DNA of 64,000 nucleotides. It comes from Flavobacterium sp. ACN2. GTDB lineage: Bacteria; Bacteroidota; Bacteroidia; Flavobacteriales; Flavobacteriaceae. This document shows positions 44,746-53,811 of the stretch, in pieces; the stretch's first letter is position 1, and each line of letters starts with the position of its first letter. The notes under the pieces are model-generated. The model was not told the DNA's origin. It did no database searches and saw only the letters and a list, made by a program, of their open reading frames with translations. The translations under genes and the position numbers were made by a program. The stretch covers positions 1 through 64,000 of the forward strand of contig NZ_MRCM01000009.1 of the NCBI RefSeq assembly GCF_002303885.1, given 5' to 3'.

Positions 44746-45174
44746 TTATAATTTAAAAACATCTATACTCTTCATCCAGAAAATTTCCGATTCTAAAAAT
44801 TGAAGTTTGGTCTTAACAACCTTATCGCTTTTATCTCTCGGATTTTTAGCAATAAATCTAGCGGTTGAATTATTGAAATCTAAAGTATATTTTGAGTCGA
44901 AATCTTCTTTTTTGTTTGCTGAAAAAGTAATCAGATTGTCTTTTGCACTCCATTTTCCTTTTCCGTATTTATTGTCTTGTACTGAATTTCCGCCTCGGAT
45001 TTTCGAATACGAATGAAACAGAAAAGTTCCGTCTGGGTTTAAAGTCAGTTTATATTCGATTGTGTGTTTTTCTTTTTCAGAAAGTGAACGAGAATATTCG
45101 CCAACAAATTGATTGGATTGTGCGGATAAAGTTAAGGAGAGAATTAAAAGAAAAGAGGTGATTAGTGATTTCAT
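44746..45174 (-). CDS. secreted protein of unknown function
   Basis: 142 residues from ATG 45174, which gives signal peptide SLITSFLLILSLTLSAQ. Small lipocalin-like beta protein by look (YKLTLNPDGTFLFHSYSKIRGG, GKGKWSAKDNLITFSANKKED), a pattern common in Bacteroidota copper-resistance-like or calycin proteins. Probably cotranscribed with 44325-44738. Confidence 0.75.
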   Translation of the reverse strand: MKSLITSFLLILSLTLSAQSNQFVGEYSRSLSEKEKHTIEYKLTLNPDGTFLFHSYSKIRGGNSVQDNKYGKGKWSAKDNLITFSANKKEDFDSKYTLDFNNSTARFIAKNPRDKSDKVVKTKLQFLESEIFWMKSIDVFKL

Positions 45175-45206
45175 TGGTTTGGTTTTATTGGTTGTTATGC
45201 ATTCTT

Positions 45207-45701
45207 TCAATTGTTAATCATCGGGTCCAAATCACGATCCTTATTTCTCAAATCTAATCCACCTTCGTAAACCGATTTTAGATTTGTGAGATAAAAATGC
45301 CAACCGTTGGAACAGCCCAATCTAATGTATTGTTTCGAATGATCATCTGTTGGAATATTATAATGACGAAGTTCCACAATCGTATAATCGTCTTTCTGGC
45401 TTAGATTTATATCTACAAGGCAGTTTCCTTCAAAAGTAAATTGCAGTTGATCTATTCCATTGGCAGAAACGATTTTTCCTGACATAGCATCATCGTACAA
45501 ATACCAAAGCCATTCGTACGTATTATCTTTTTCTGCGTTTTTGTCTTTGCTTATAGATTCCTGATTAGCTCCAAAAAAAGATACTTTTTCAAGAAACCAT
45601 TTTTCTAACTCATTCGCTTTTGTCCACGCATCGTAAATGTCTGAAAGTTGAGCTTTAACGGCTATTTTTTTGGTGAAAGAAGTCCAATCGAAGTTTTTCA
45701 T
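45207..45701 (-). CDS. SRPBCC (AHSA1-like) domain protein
   Basis: 164 residues, no signal. The opening IAVKAQLSDIYDAWTKANELEKWFLEKV and the later TIVELRHYNIPTD ... CSNGWHFYLTNLKSVYEGG fit the Bet v1-like/AHSA1 (activator of Hsp90 ATPase homologue) family that binds hydrophobic ligands. Cytoplasmic; ligand unknown. Confidence 0.9.
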   Translation of the reverse strand: MKNFDWTSFTKKIAVKAQLSDIYDAWTKANELEKWFLEKVSFFGANQESISKDKNAEKDNTYEWLWYLYDDAMSGKIVSANGIDQLQFTFEGNCLVDINLSQKDDYTIVELRHYNIPTDDHSKQYIRLGCSNGWHFYLTNLKSVYEGGLDLRNKDRDLDPMINN

Positions 45702-45757
45702 AGTAAACTGTTTTTAATTCTCTTTTGTACTAAATATTTAGAAATTAAGTTCAAATT

Positions 45758-46927
45758 TTAAGATTCAAAAGATTCAAAAGATTCAAGATGTTCCTTTAGT
45801 TCTTTTTCCGTATAAAGTATTTTATGATTTGGATTTTTCGGATAATTATTTTGTGTGCTTTCAAAGACATCATCTTTATGCATAGCCCATTTCAGTTGCT
45901 TGTAATGGTGGTGAGAAAGCTTTTTTTCTTCCATTTCTTCGTTCTTTACTCGCCAAGTCTTTATGTAGCTGTTCCAGGTTTCATTTTCACAGCATTCACA
46001 TTCATCAAAATAAACTGCCTGATATCCACATATTTTACAATATTCTAGATTTTTAAAATTTTCTATATAACTATAATCTAGGTTGTTAATAGATTTTGGT
46101 AAATGATTTAAGAAATTGCCAAATCCCATGACATATTTTGAAATGTATAATTTTCTATCTTCCCAACCAGCATGTCTAACTATTTGATTGTTGAATTGGA
46201 TATTCAAAAAATTATATTTATCTCTTCCCATTAAATCTTCAAAATTTGCATTTTTAATATCTTTCCAAGGAAAGAAATTGTCATTCAAATTAAAACCACG
46301 TTCTAATATCGTTATTTTTCCACGATTCTCTAAGTAGTGTTTTCTGCACGCTACATAATCCCAACCTGAATTAGACCTAATTTCTCCCGGTTCGCCACAA
46401 GTTTCGCAAACATTTTGAGATTTGTTTTCGTACTTTTCAACAATATTTGAAATAGTATCACCATAAACACATTCGGCATGAAATCTAAGACCTGCATATT
46501 TTTCTTTTATGCAAGTCACTTTTTTATTCCAACCGTAGGCATTTAATTTTTTAATAAGTTCAATAACTAATGGAAACCATCCTGATCGAATCTGTAAGTC
46601 AATCCCATTTAAATCAGCAAGCTTCAACAAATCAAATTCGTTAATTTCATCATTTATAATAAAGTCTTCCAGATTTGTACAATTTTTATTTACAAATTCG
46701 ACTTTGGCATAAAAATCTTGTTTTTTTGTATTTTCAATGGACAAATTTTCAAGAGAATATTGTTTCATTGAAGCCCCATTTGCTTTAGCAATTTTTGCAT
46801 GAATACTATCAATAAGATCTTGATGCTCAGATCTCTTTTTGGGTTTAAATTTGTCTATATTAATTGTAATGTATATAATTATAAAAGTAATGCACAGACC
46901 TAGTATAATGGTGGTTACTATTGACAT
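45758..46927 (-). CDS. membrane-anchored protein with cysteine-rich ribbons, unknown function
   Basis: 389 residues. One N-terminal membrane helix (TTIILGLCITFIIIYITIN), then two cysteine clusters: CETCGEPGEI...CRKHY (~175-200) and CKICGYQAVYFDECECCEN (~298-316), likely zinc sites. A segment GWFPLVIELIKKLNAYGWNKKVTCIKEKYAGLRFH resembles a domain seen in uncharacterised Bacteroidota proteins. Ends in a short FESFES repeat. No function can be given. Confidence 0.7.
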   Translation of the reverse strand: MSIVTTIILGLCITFIIIYITINIDKFKPKKRSEHQDLIDSIHAKIAKANGASMKQYSLENLSIENTKKQDFYAKVEFVNKNCTNLEDFIINDEINEFDLLKLADLNGIDLQIRSGWFPLVIELIKKLNAYGWNKKVTCIKEKYAGLRFHAECVYGDTISNIVEKYENKSQNVCETCGEPGEIRSNSGWDYVACRKHYLENRGKITILERGFNLNDNFFPWKDIKNANFEDLMGRDKYNFLNIQFNNQIVRHAGWEDRKLYISKYVMGFGNFLNHLPKSINNLDYSYIENFKNLEYCKICGYQAVYFDECECCENETWNSYIKTWRVKNEEMEEKKLSHHHYKQLKWAMHKDDVFESTQNNYPKNPNHKILYTEKELKEHLESFESFES

Positions 46928-47018
46928 ATTTTGGTTTTAATTATAGCTTTATTTTTGCAAGATAAGCGATTTTGTTTCGAGCAAATATAAGATATTTCCT
47001 CTAGCTTTTATTTCAGAA

Positions 47019-47053
47019 AAAAAGCTGCAGAAAATGTTTCTCTGCAGCTTTTA
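47019..47053 (-). terminator. terminator of the S9 peptidase gene
   Basis: AAAGCTGCAGA / TCTGCAGCTTT stem, 20 bases after the stop. Confidence 0.8.
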
Positions 47054-47072
47054 AGTTTACGCTTGATATTAT

Positions 47073-48980
47073 TTATTTCTTTTGTTTCAAATGTTTGTCT
47101 AGAAATTTTTCCATGGCACCATAAAAATCAAAACGATTGTCTTGATTTCTAAAACCGTGTCCCTCGTCATCTTTAACCATGTATTCTACAACTACACCAC
47201 GTTTTTTCAGCGCTTCAACCATTTGGTCGCTTTCGGCTTTATTTACTCTTGGATCATTTGCTCCTTGTGCAATAAACAAAGGCGTTTTTATTTTGTCTGC
47301 GTGTAATGCAGGCGATGCAGAGGCCAGCAACAAACTATCTTTTTTAGGATCGCCCACCATTTCATGAAACTGATCCAGATAAGGTGTCCAATAAGGCGGA
47401 ATCGTATTCATGAAAGTAAACAAATTGCTCACGCCCACATAATCTACTGCCGCCGCATACAAATCGGGCGTAAAAGTGATTCCGGCAAGTGTTGCATAAC
47501 CACCGTAACTACCGCCATAAATAGCAATTCTATTTGGGTCTGCAATGCCTTCTTTTTTCAGCCATTCAACACCATCGGTAATGTCGTCTTGCATTTTTTT
47601 ACCCCATTGTTTAAAACTAGATTGCCAAAATTCCTTTCCATAACCGGTGCTTCCTCTGTAGTTCATCTGTAAGACAGCATAACCGCGATTTGCCAAGAAC
47701 TGAACTTCTGGATTATAATACCAACCATCTCTTGCCCAAGGACCGCCATGAGGGTTAATAATGACAGGCAGATTTTTAGGTTCAACTCCCAACGGAAGCG
47801 TTAAATAGCCGTGAATTTCAAGACCATCTCTCGATTTATACGTAATAGGTTTAATATGGCTCATGTGTTTCTCTTCGATCCAAGGAAACGGGTTTGCAAC
47901 TTCTTTAACTTTTGTAGTTTTGAAATCGTAGATATAGTATTTTCCTGGAGTTCTATCATTTCCAGCCCAAACAATAGCTTTGGTTCTGGCATCGTCGTAG
48001 TTTACAATTTCAGTTTCGTAACCTTCAATCTGTTTTTTCAAATTGTTTTTGATTGCTTCCCATTCTTTATCAAAAAAATGTTCTTCCTGTTTTTCTGCTT
48101 CCCAAGTTACAGAAGTCAAGGCTTGTTTTTTTCGATCGTAATTAACCGCATCTAAATCATATTTAGGGTCAGCAAACAATTCTTTTACATTTTTTTTGCC
48201 AATTGGGTCATATTCAACCAAAACCACTTTATCCTTGCCAATATTACTCAAAGCATAAATGTTTTTATTGTCTTTGTCAAAAGAAGCAGGAGAAAAGAAA
48301 TCTTTGAAAGTTGTGGTAATAAGGGGCCTAAAAGGTTCTTTGTCAGAATTTCGATAATTCCAAGTAATGTTTACCCCGTCCGTTTTTGAAGCAAGACGAA
48401 TAACGCCATTATTGTCTGTAACCCATCCGTCAAAATTTTCCTTGTTGTTGTAAAGCAGTGTCAGAGTTCCAGTTTCGACATTTAAAAGATAAGGATCAAA
48501 ATATTCTTTTACCCTTTTGTTGATTTGTACAATTAGTTCTTTCTCTTTGCCTGGAACGTCAATTAGAGCGTCTATAATGTCACTTCTAACACCCGGAAAA
48601 GGCGTTAATGCTTTTAAATCGGTTCCATCTGTTTTTACCGAAAAGAGTTGGAAATTCTCGTCTCCGCCTACGTCTTGCGCATATATAATTCGGTCACCTT
48701 TCCAGAAATAATTGAAAATGCTTCGCAAAGTGTCGTTTGTTACACGAACTGCTTTAGTATCGTTTACTTTCTGAACAAAAACGTTGGTTTTTCCTTTATA
48801 ATCGGCACGATAGCTAAAGTAATTTCCGTCGGGCGAAATCTTGAAAGAGCTTTTTTCTCCATTCTTGAAGAAGGTCTTTACATCAATTAATGGGGCAGGT
48901 GTTTCTTTTGGTTCCTGTTTGCAGGAATTTAAAGTGATTGCCAAAAGAACTAAAATGGATAAAATGGATTTTTTAATCAT
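47073..48980 (-). CDS. S9-family prolyl oligopeptidase-like lipoprotein
   Basis: 635 residues. Lipoprotein signal (LVLLAITLNSCKQE). N-terminal beta-propeller (~40-380) with TolB-like blades, then an alpha/beta-hydrolase domain. Catalytic triad visible: Ser491 in GGSYGGYATLAG, Asp576 in GANDPRVN, His608 in DEGHGFRN. Cleaves peptides, probably after proline or as an acylaminoacyl/dipeptidyl peptidase, at the cell envelope. Single gene. Confidence 0.94.
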   Translation of the reverse strand: MIKKSILSILVLLAITLNSCKQEPKETPAPLIDVKTFFKNGEKSSFKISPDGNYFSYRADYKGKTNVFVQKVNDTKAVRVTNDTLRSIFNYFWKGDRIIYAQDVGGDENFQLFSVKTDGTDLKALTPFPGVRSDIIDALIDVPGKEKELIVQINKRVKEYFDPYLLNVETGTLTLLYNNKENFDGWVTDNNGVIRLASKTDGVNITWNYRNSDKEPFRPLITTTFKDFFSPASFDKDNKNIYALSNIGKDKVVLVEYDPIGKKNVKELFADPKYDLDAVNYDRKKQALTSVTWEAEKQEEHFFDKEWEAIKNNLKKQIEGYETEIVNYDDARTKAIVWAGNDRTPGKYYIYDFKTTKVKEVANPFPWIEEKHMSHIKPITYKSRDGLEIHGYLTLPLGVEPKNLPVIINPHGGPWARDGWYYNPEVQFLANRGYAVLQMNYRGSTGYGKEFWQSSFKQWGKKMQDDITDGVEWLKKEGIADPNRIAIYGGSYGGYATLAGITFTPDLYAAAVDYVGVSNLFTFMNTIPPYWTPYLDQFHEMVGDPKKDSLLLASASPALHADKIKTPLFIAQGANDPRVNKAESDQMVEALKKRGVVVEYMVKDDEGHGFRNQDNRFDFYGAMEKFLDKHLKQKK

Positions 48981-49491
48981 GTTTGGTTTGTTTTTGGTGA
49001 TTGATGAATTATAAAACTACTCTGGGAATATATTGTAATGGTATTGATAATCTGTTTTTTATCAACTCAAAAATAGGAAAAAGTTTGCAATATAAATGGA
49101 GTTAAATTATTTTGCTACTTTATTTGGATTACACTAGGAAATTAAAGCAAGTTCTCTTGACGCTTCATTTTTTTGTAAGATAAAAAAGGCGTATATTGCC
49201 AAAATAATTTGATATTATAATGGTCACTGCAAATTTTTATTTAATAAACAGTTCTTTGATGTGCTTAATGTGCACGTTATTGTATTTGCATGACGATACT
49301 TTCTTAAAAAACTCAAAAGAGTTTATTTCTTTAGCCCTGTCACAACTCTAGGCAGGGGATATTTTAGTATTTAATTTTTAGTATTTAATCTCATTTTTTC
49401 AGGATAGGATATCACTGAATAGTTCGTGTTGCGTGCTATTCACTGAAGAGTTGTGTCCTATTTTAGAGAAAATGAAACCAACGAGAAAGTC
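48981..49491. other. 511-bp intergenic region without a gene
   Basis: No credible ORF. It holds a small inverted repeat near 49411-49444 (TGAATAG / CTATTCA) just upstream of the GreA-like gene, possibly an operator or mRNA hairpin. Promoters for the genes on both sides should lie here; I could not place a convincing -33/-7 pair. Confidence 0.5.
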
Positions 49492-49863
49492 ATGTCACAA
49501 AATATAATTTTAACAACAGGAACATACGATTTAATTAAAGATCACGTAAGAAGAAAAAAAGTAACCGTACAAGAAGAAGAGCTTTTATTAGGCCAGCTAA
49601 AACATGCTACGCAAGTATTGCGAAAAAATCTACCTGAAGATGTAGTTTCGATAGATCGAAAAGTTACTTACAAAGACCACATCAATAACGAAGAAAAAAC
49701 AATTCTTATAGTTGGTCCAGATAAAGCGAAAGCAAGTAAAAACAAAATTTCGGTTCTTTCAGACGAAGGAATTGCAATGGTGGGTTACAAAGAAGGCGAT
49801 ATTGTTGAATGGCCTGCTAAAAAAGGAAATCTCAAATTAGAGATTTTAAAAGTAGAGGAGTAG
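49492..49863 (+). CDS. GreA/GreB-family protein (C-terminal FKBP-like domain)
   Basis: 123 residues from ATG 49492. A short helical start (LIKDHVRRKKVTVQEEELLLGQLKHATQVLRK) is followed by the GreA/B C-terminal domain: KVTYKDHINNEEKTILIVGPDKAK, ISVLSDEGIAMVGYKEGDIVEWPA. It lacks the long N-terminal coiled coil, so it resembles Rnk/GreB-like regulators of RNA polymerase and is unlikely to work as a full cleavage factor. Cytoplasmic. Confidence 0.85.
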   Translation: MSQNIILTTGTYDLIKDHVRRKKVTVQEEELLLGQLKHATQVLRKNLPEDVVSIDRKVTYKDHINNEEKTILIVGPDKAKASKNKISVLSDEGIAMVGYKEGDIVEWPAKKGNLKLEILKVEE

Positions 49864-49899
49864 GTTTACTATCGTTTCGTTTTCGTTTTAAGTTTAGTA

Positions 49900-49935
49900 A
49901 AATCCCAAAAGAGTTTTTCTTTTGGGATTTTTTTT
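49900..49935 (+). terminator. terminator of the GreA-like gene
   Basis: AATCCCAAAAG / CTTTTGGGATT stem followed by seven or more T. Confidence 0.9.
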
Positions 49936-49957
49936 ATGGATACTATTTTAGAATAAT

Positions 49958-50230
49958 CTATTTCATTCCAGTTTCGAGATAATCTTCAAAACCTCCGTTG
50001 TATATTTTTTCGACCCATTTTTTAAAATCTGCCGTATTTTCAATTACATACGTTTTAGTATATTCTTTGCCAATATTTTCAATGATTTTGATTGTTTCTC
50101 CGTTTTTAATCCTTTCGTTTATTCTGTAAAGATTATTTACGCAGAATTTAAAAACTGACAAAGTATCGTATTCGCTAGAATTATTGAGGTATAAAATCTC
50201 TGTTTCAGCATTATAAAAATGATATCCCAT
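49958..50230 (-). CDS. small hypothetical protein
   Basis: 90 residues, no signal or membrane segment. DTLSVFKFCVNNLYRINERIKNGETIKIIENIGK suggests a mixed helix/strand cytoplasmic protein. Family unknown. First of a run of small minus-strand genes. Confidence 0.6.
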   Translation of the reverse strand: MGYHFYNAETEILYLNNSSEYDTLSVFKFCVNNLYRINERIKNGETIKIIENIGKEYTKTYVIENTADFKKWVEKIYNGGFEDYLETGMK

Positions 50231-50251
50231 TTTAATTGAATGGTTTTTGAA

Positions 50252-50491
50252 TTACGTAGTAAAGATAATGAGCAGCATTATGAAACCTCCCAAAAAAAGA
50301 ACCCCAATCATATGATTTCGATTACTATTATCATCTTTTTTCTGGTTACTTCCGCTTGGCGACCAGAAACTTGAAAATGTTCTAAAATCATTGTCGTTGG
50401 AAAGAGTCCATAAATTATAACCAAGAAATCTCGCTGAAGCGCCCAAAAACTCCAGAATAATTCGTCCTACTATTATTTGTTCAAAATCCAT
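50252..50491 (-). CDS. small membrane protein of unknown function
   Basis: 79 residues with a C-terminal membrane helix (MIGVLFLGGFIMLLIIF) and an N-terminal part with Gly/Ala-rich helix (RIILEFLGASARFLGYNLW). Lies 21 bp upstream of 49958-50230 on the same strand, so probably one transcript. No family recognised. Confidence 0.6.
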   Translation of the reverse strand: MDFEQIIVGRIILEFLGASARFLGYNLWTLSNDNDFRTFSSFWSPSGSNQKKDDNSNRNHMIGVLFLGGFIMLLIIFTT

Positions 50492-50544
50492 TTTAAGCGG
50501 TTCAGTCGAAGTTTTCCATGATTTGTTTTTTATTAATTAAATGC

Positions 50545-51639
50545 TCAAAGCTGCATTTTTTTAGTGTTATTCGAAACAGCCTTTTTCTTAAAGACCTGCT
50601 CGTAATTGGCATCCATTAACTCTCCAATTAATTGAGGACTGTTGTGGTTAAGCAGAATTACCATTCCCCAGTTTGATTTTTTATCGTAGGCAAATATGGT
50701 AGCACATCCCATTGTATTTCCTGTTTTATAAAAATAAACATCGTCGGCAACTCGTTCCATCTGCTGCCCAAAACCTACTTCTCTTTCTGTATTTTTAAAA
50801 AACGTGGTTTCGGCAATTGCTGTTGCTTTTGAGATTTCACCATTATTGGACAAAATAGTTTTTAGCAATTTTGTCAAATCTGAAGTATTCGATTTTACAA
50901 GACCTGCGGGAGCGATTAAATAATTCCAGTTAAAAAAATCCTGCGGAATTCCATTAAATTCATAACCCGTAACTTTATTTTTTACATTAAAATTACTAGT
51001 CAGCGTATTTTCCATTTTAAGAGGTAGAAGCATTTTTTCTTTCAATATATCTTCAAAACTCTTTGCGTAGACTTTCTCCAATATCATTCCCATTAACGTA
51101 TAACTGATATTAGAATAACGATAACTTCCGTAATCTATTAGTTTTGTATTTTCGTTTATTAGAGCATGAACACTCTCTTTAGTTATATCTAATGGCTGTT
51201 TTGGATTTATTTCCATTAGTTTTCTAAAATCAAAATTAGGCAGACCAGATTGGTGCGAAGCCAAATCTGAGATTTTAATCTTGCCTTTTATTTCGTTTGA
51301 TAAGACATATTCTTTTGGCAGATAATCATCTATAAAATCATCAATTTTAAGTTTGCCTTCGTTGTGGGCTTGCGCTATTAAATTTCCTGTAAGAAGTTTG
51401 GTAATCGAGCCAATCTCATAAATAGTATTCTCGTTTACGGCCTGTGTACTTTCTTTGCTGATTTTTCCGTAGTTGAAAAAAGTAGTATTACCATTTTCGA
51501 CAAATCCTACGCTCATCGCTATTTCTGGATTATAAGTGGCAATCGAACGAAAAATCGAATCAATTTTTTTTGCAGCTGTTTGTCCAAAAGTAATTTGGGA
51601 AATAAGTAATAGCGTAAAAATACTGGTGGTTACTTTCAT
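50545..51639 (-). CDS. serine hydrolase of the class C beta-lactamase family
   Basis: 364 residues with signal peptide (IFTLLLISQITFGQ). Three family motifs: S78-x-x-K81 in GSITKLL, Y175-S-N177 in YRYSNISY, and K305-T-G in YFYKTGNT. Family members range from true AmpC enzymes to D-aminopeptidases and esterases; secreted Bacteroidota paralogues like this are usually not resistance genes. Acts in the periplasm. Confidence 0.93.
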   Translation of the reverse strand: MKVTTSIFTLLLISQITFGQTAAKKIDSIFRSIATYNPEIAMSVGFVENGNTTFFNYGKISKESTQAVNENTIYEIGSITKLLTGNLIAQAHNEGKLKIDDFIDDYLPKEYVLSNEIKGKIKISDLASHQSGLPNFDFRKLMEINPKQPLDITKESVHALINENTKLIDYGSYRYSNISYTLMGMILEKVYAKSFEDILKEKMLLPLKMENTLTSNFNVKNKVTGYEFNGIPQDFFNWNYLIAPAGLVKSNTSDLTKLLKTILSNNGEISKATAIAETTFFKNTEREVGFGQQMERVADDVYFYKTGNTMGCATIFAYDKKSNWGMVILLNHNSPQLIGELMDANYEQVFKKKAVSNNTKKMQL

Positions 51640-51833
51640 TGGTTTTTTTGAGATTAGTTTTATTTTTTAAGATTGTACAAAGGTTATTTTTGAACTTGTA
51701 AAGTAGTTATATTTTTCGAAATATAAGAGAATTCTGCAGCGAGTTAGTAAATTTGTTTTTGGTATTTTCTAATTTATAAATTTCTTGATAAAATACTGAT
51801 TTAATGAGGGTTGTTTTTTGTTTATCCGCACAG

Positions 51834-51942
51834 TTTTGTCATTTCGACGTTAGGAGAAATCACACTAGTTTATCTACAAAGATTGGCAAATATACTTTGC
51901 GAAGTTTCTAGTGTGATTTCTCGTTCCTCGAAAGGACAAAAC
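51834..51942. repeat. REP-like palindromic element, copy A
   Basis: About 109 bp with imperfect inverted ends (TTTTGTCATTTCGACG ... TCGAAAGGACAAAA) and inner arms GAGAAATCACACTAG / CTAGTGTGATTTCTC. A second copy lies at 52662. The GTCATTTCGA-type ends are of the kind spread widely in Bacteroidota genomes. Confidence 0.85.
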
Positions 51943-51989
51943 TAGAAGGAAATAGAATGAGAAAATAGATTTACTGAGTAAATTGCGTT

Positions 51990-52018
51990 CACGAGAGAAA
52001 CGCTCGCGCTAGCAAGGG
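51990..52018. repeat. 29-bp dispersed repeat, copy 2
   Basis: 27 of 29 bases equal 12771-12799. A partial echo (CTCGCGCTAG) follows REP-like copy B near 52822. Confidence 0.6.
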
Positions 52019-52027
52019 TTTTTAAGT

Positions 52028-52624
52028 TTAGTGCCCTAGATTTTTCTGAATCAATGAAAAGATTAATCCAACAGTCAAAATAATGATAAAGATAAGCCAT
52101 CCATATCCTTGATAGCTTTTTATACTTTTATTTCCTGTATGTAATTTAAAATAGGACTTCGTGACGGTTTTTAAATTTTGTGCTAGTATTTCGTAATTCG
52201 ATACTTCAAAAGAAGTAATTGTTATTTTCTTTAGTTCAAAAAATTCAACCGTAATTTGTCGGCCATTATAAACTTCAATTCTACTAGAATCATGTGAAGA
52301 ATTTATTTGGTGATTGCCTTCAGAAACCTTTTTTATATCGTCTAGTGAAACTTTTTTAGTTTTAAAAAGTAAAGGATATTCAATCGATAAAAATTCATTT
52401 GTCAGTTCTACTTTTTTTGAGCATAATAACATATATAAGCAACCGAACGCGAAGAAGCAAAAGAGTGAAACTATAACCCACATTGCTCGATAATCTGCTT
52501 TCTGATAAGATTCGACTTCAGGATTATATGCTAAATAAGCCAATGATAAAAAAAATAGCATTCCAAATATGCTGAATCCAATTTGAAGAAAACTTGGATT
52601 TGCAATTATTTTATTGTTATTCAT
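52028..52624 (-). CDS. membrane protein of unknown function
   Basis: 198 residues with three hydrophobic segments (~12-30, 48-68, 174-192). The middle (KVELTNEFLSIEYPLLFKTKKVSLDDIKKV) looks like a PH-like/bPH domain of membrane proteins. No specific family. Flanked on both sides by REP-like elements. Confidence 0.65.
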   Translation of the reverse strand: MNNNKIIANPSFLQIGFSIFGMLFFLSLAYLAYNPEVESYQKADYRAMWVIVSLFCFFAFGCLYMLLCSKKVELTNEFLSIEYPLLFKTKKVSLDDIKKVSEGNHQINSSHDSSRIEVYNGRQITVEFFELKKITITSFEVSNYEILAQNLKTVTKSYFKLHTGNKSIKSYQGYGWLIFIIILTVGLIFSLIQKNLGH

Positions 52625-52661
52625 GTTTAAATGTGATGTTTAATTTTTTCAAATCCATGGA

Positions 52662-52770
52662 GTTTGTCATTTCGAGGAACGAGAAATCACACTCGTTTAT
52701 CTACAAAGATTGACAAATATACTTTACAGAGTTTCTAGTGTGATTTCTCCTTACGTCGAAATGACAAAAG
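52662..52770. repeat. REP-like palindromic element, copy B
   Basis: Same length and core as copy A. The core (TTTATCTACAAAGATTG ... TTTCTAGTGTG) runs in the same direction, but the end sequences are exchanged: its left end equals the reverse complement of copy A's right end and vice versa. Confidence 0.85.
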
Positions 52771-52827
52771 TAGAAGGAAAGAGAATGAAAAAATAGATTT
52801 CTTACGTAGGTTGTATGCATGCTCGCG

Positions 52828-53355
52828 CTAGTTTGGGGAATTTGTAATTTTTGATTTCAAAATAGAATATACTTCTTTAACCTTTAAGATGTTATATAAT
52901 ACAATGTCATTTTCACTAAGATTTAAACGTGATGATCCTAAAAATACAGGTTCTTTTTCTCCAATTACTAAGTAACCATTTCCATATGCATTTTCTTCAA
53001 AATTTAAAGTAGGAAAACAATTAAAATAAAAAGAATGTTCGATTAAATTTTTATGGTTTTTAATAATTAATCTTTGATTTGTAACGATATATTCCCATTT
53101 ATAAGCAACTAAAAACCTTTTGTAAAAATTAACTATTAAAATAATAAGAACACTCGACATCATTACTAAAGGAATTAAATCAGTTATTGAGAATTGTTTA
53201 TTAAACCTTTTTATATCATAAAAGATTTGACTAACAAAAAAAGAAAACATTACGATAATTATTAATTTTAATAAATCTTCAACTTTAAAAGGAAGGTATT
53301 TATTTTTCTCTATCGAGAAATCGATATATTCATCAGGATTTAGCTTAATATTCAT
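52828..53355 (-). CDS. membrane protein with PH-like domain, unknown function
   Basis: 175 residues. Two membrane segments (~30-48 and 60-78), then YKWEYIVTNQRLIIKNHKNLIEHSFYF, the usual entry of bacterial PH (bPH2-like) domains, and GNGYLVIGEKEPVFLGSSRL. Probably inner membrane. The next gene starts 6 bp before it in transcription order, so 53362 and 52828 are cotranscribed. Confidence 0.7.
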   Translation of the reverse strand: MNIKLNPDEYIDFSIEKNKYLPFKVEDLLKLIIIVMFSFFVSQIFYDIKRFNKQFSITDLIPLVMMSSVLIILIVNFYKRFLVAYKWEYIVTNQRLIIKNHKNLIEHSFYFNCFPTLNFEENAYGNGYLVIGEKEPVFLGSSRLNLSENDIVLYNILKVKEVYSILKSKITNSPN

Positions 53356-53361
53356 GTCCTT

Positions 53362-53778
53362 TTACGATATAATTTTTCGCCACTTATTAATTGATGTGGT
53401 AAATAATAAACCCAAAATAAAAAATAGTAAGAAGAATATAATAAAGAAATCCCATTCGATTTTTCTTTGGAATAAATTTATTACGATTAAAACTCCAATA
53501 AAAAATAGAGCATAAGTAAGGCTATTTAATAAAGCTAGAACGAAACTATTTTTATCTTGCTTAAGAATAAAATTGCCAACAACAATTTGATAAAAACTAG
53601 AAAAAGTGATTAGTATTAAGGCGTATGTTAAATAAGTTGTATTACTAAGCTGATAAGTTTCGCATGCTATATTTGGTTCGGTAAAAAAAGTTTGATTAAT
53701 GAAAAAGAATCCCATAACAATTAGTGTTGTAATTGCTATCGGAATAATGGTTCCTAATAGAATTTTAGAGATTTTCAT
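53362..53778 (-). CDS. four-helix membrane protein of unknown function
   Basis: 138 residues, four predicted membrane helices, no family recognised. Lies 6 bp upstream of the PH-like gene in the same direction, and 33 bp downstream of the zinc-ribbon gene. Confidence 0.65.
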   Translation of the reverse strand: MKISKILLGTIIPIAITTLIVMGFFFINQTFFTEPNIACETYQLSNTTYLTYALILITFSSFYQIVVGNFILKQDKNSFVLALLNSLTYALFFIGVLIVINLFQRKIEWDFFIIFFLLFFILGLLFTTSINKWRKIIS

Positions 53779-53811
53779 TAATTTCTTTTTATAGATTAAC
53801 GTATACCTGTT

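Larger units (their letters stand above)
51640..52027. other. 388-bp intergenic region holding palindromic repeats
   Basis: No gene seen. It contains one REP-like element (51834-51942) and a 29-bp dispersed repeat (51990-52018), both described separately. Confidence 0.7.

Noticed and set aside
50545..51639. Acquired beta-lactamase resistance gene
   Set aside because: It has the class C motifs, but as a general serine-hydrolase family member with normal local composition; nothing marks it as a resistance determinant.
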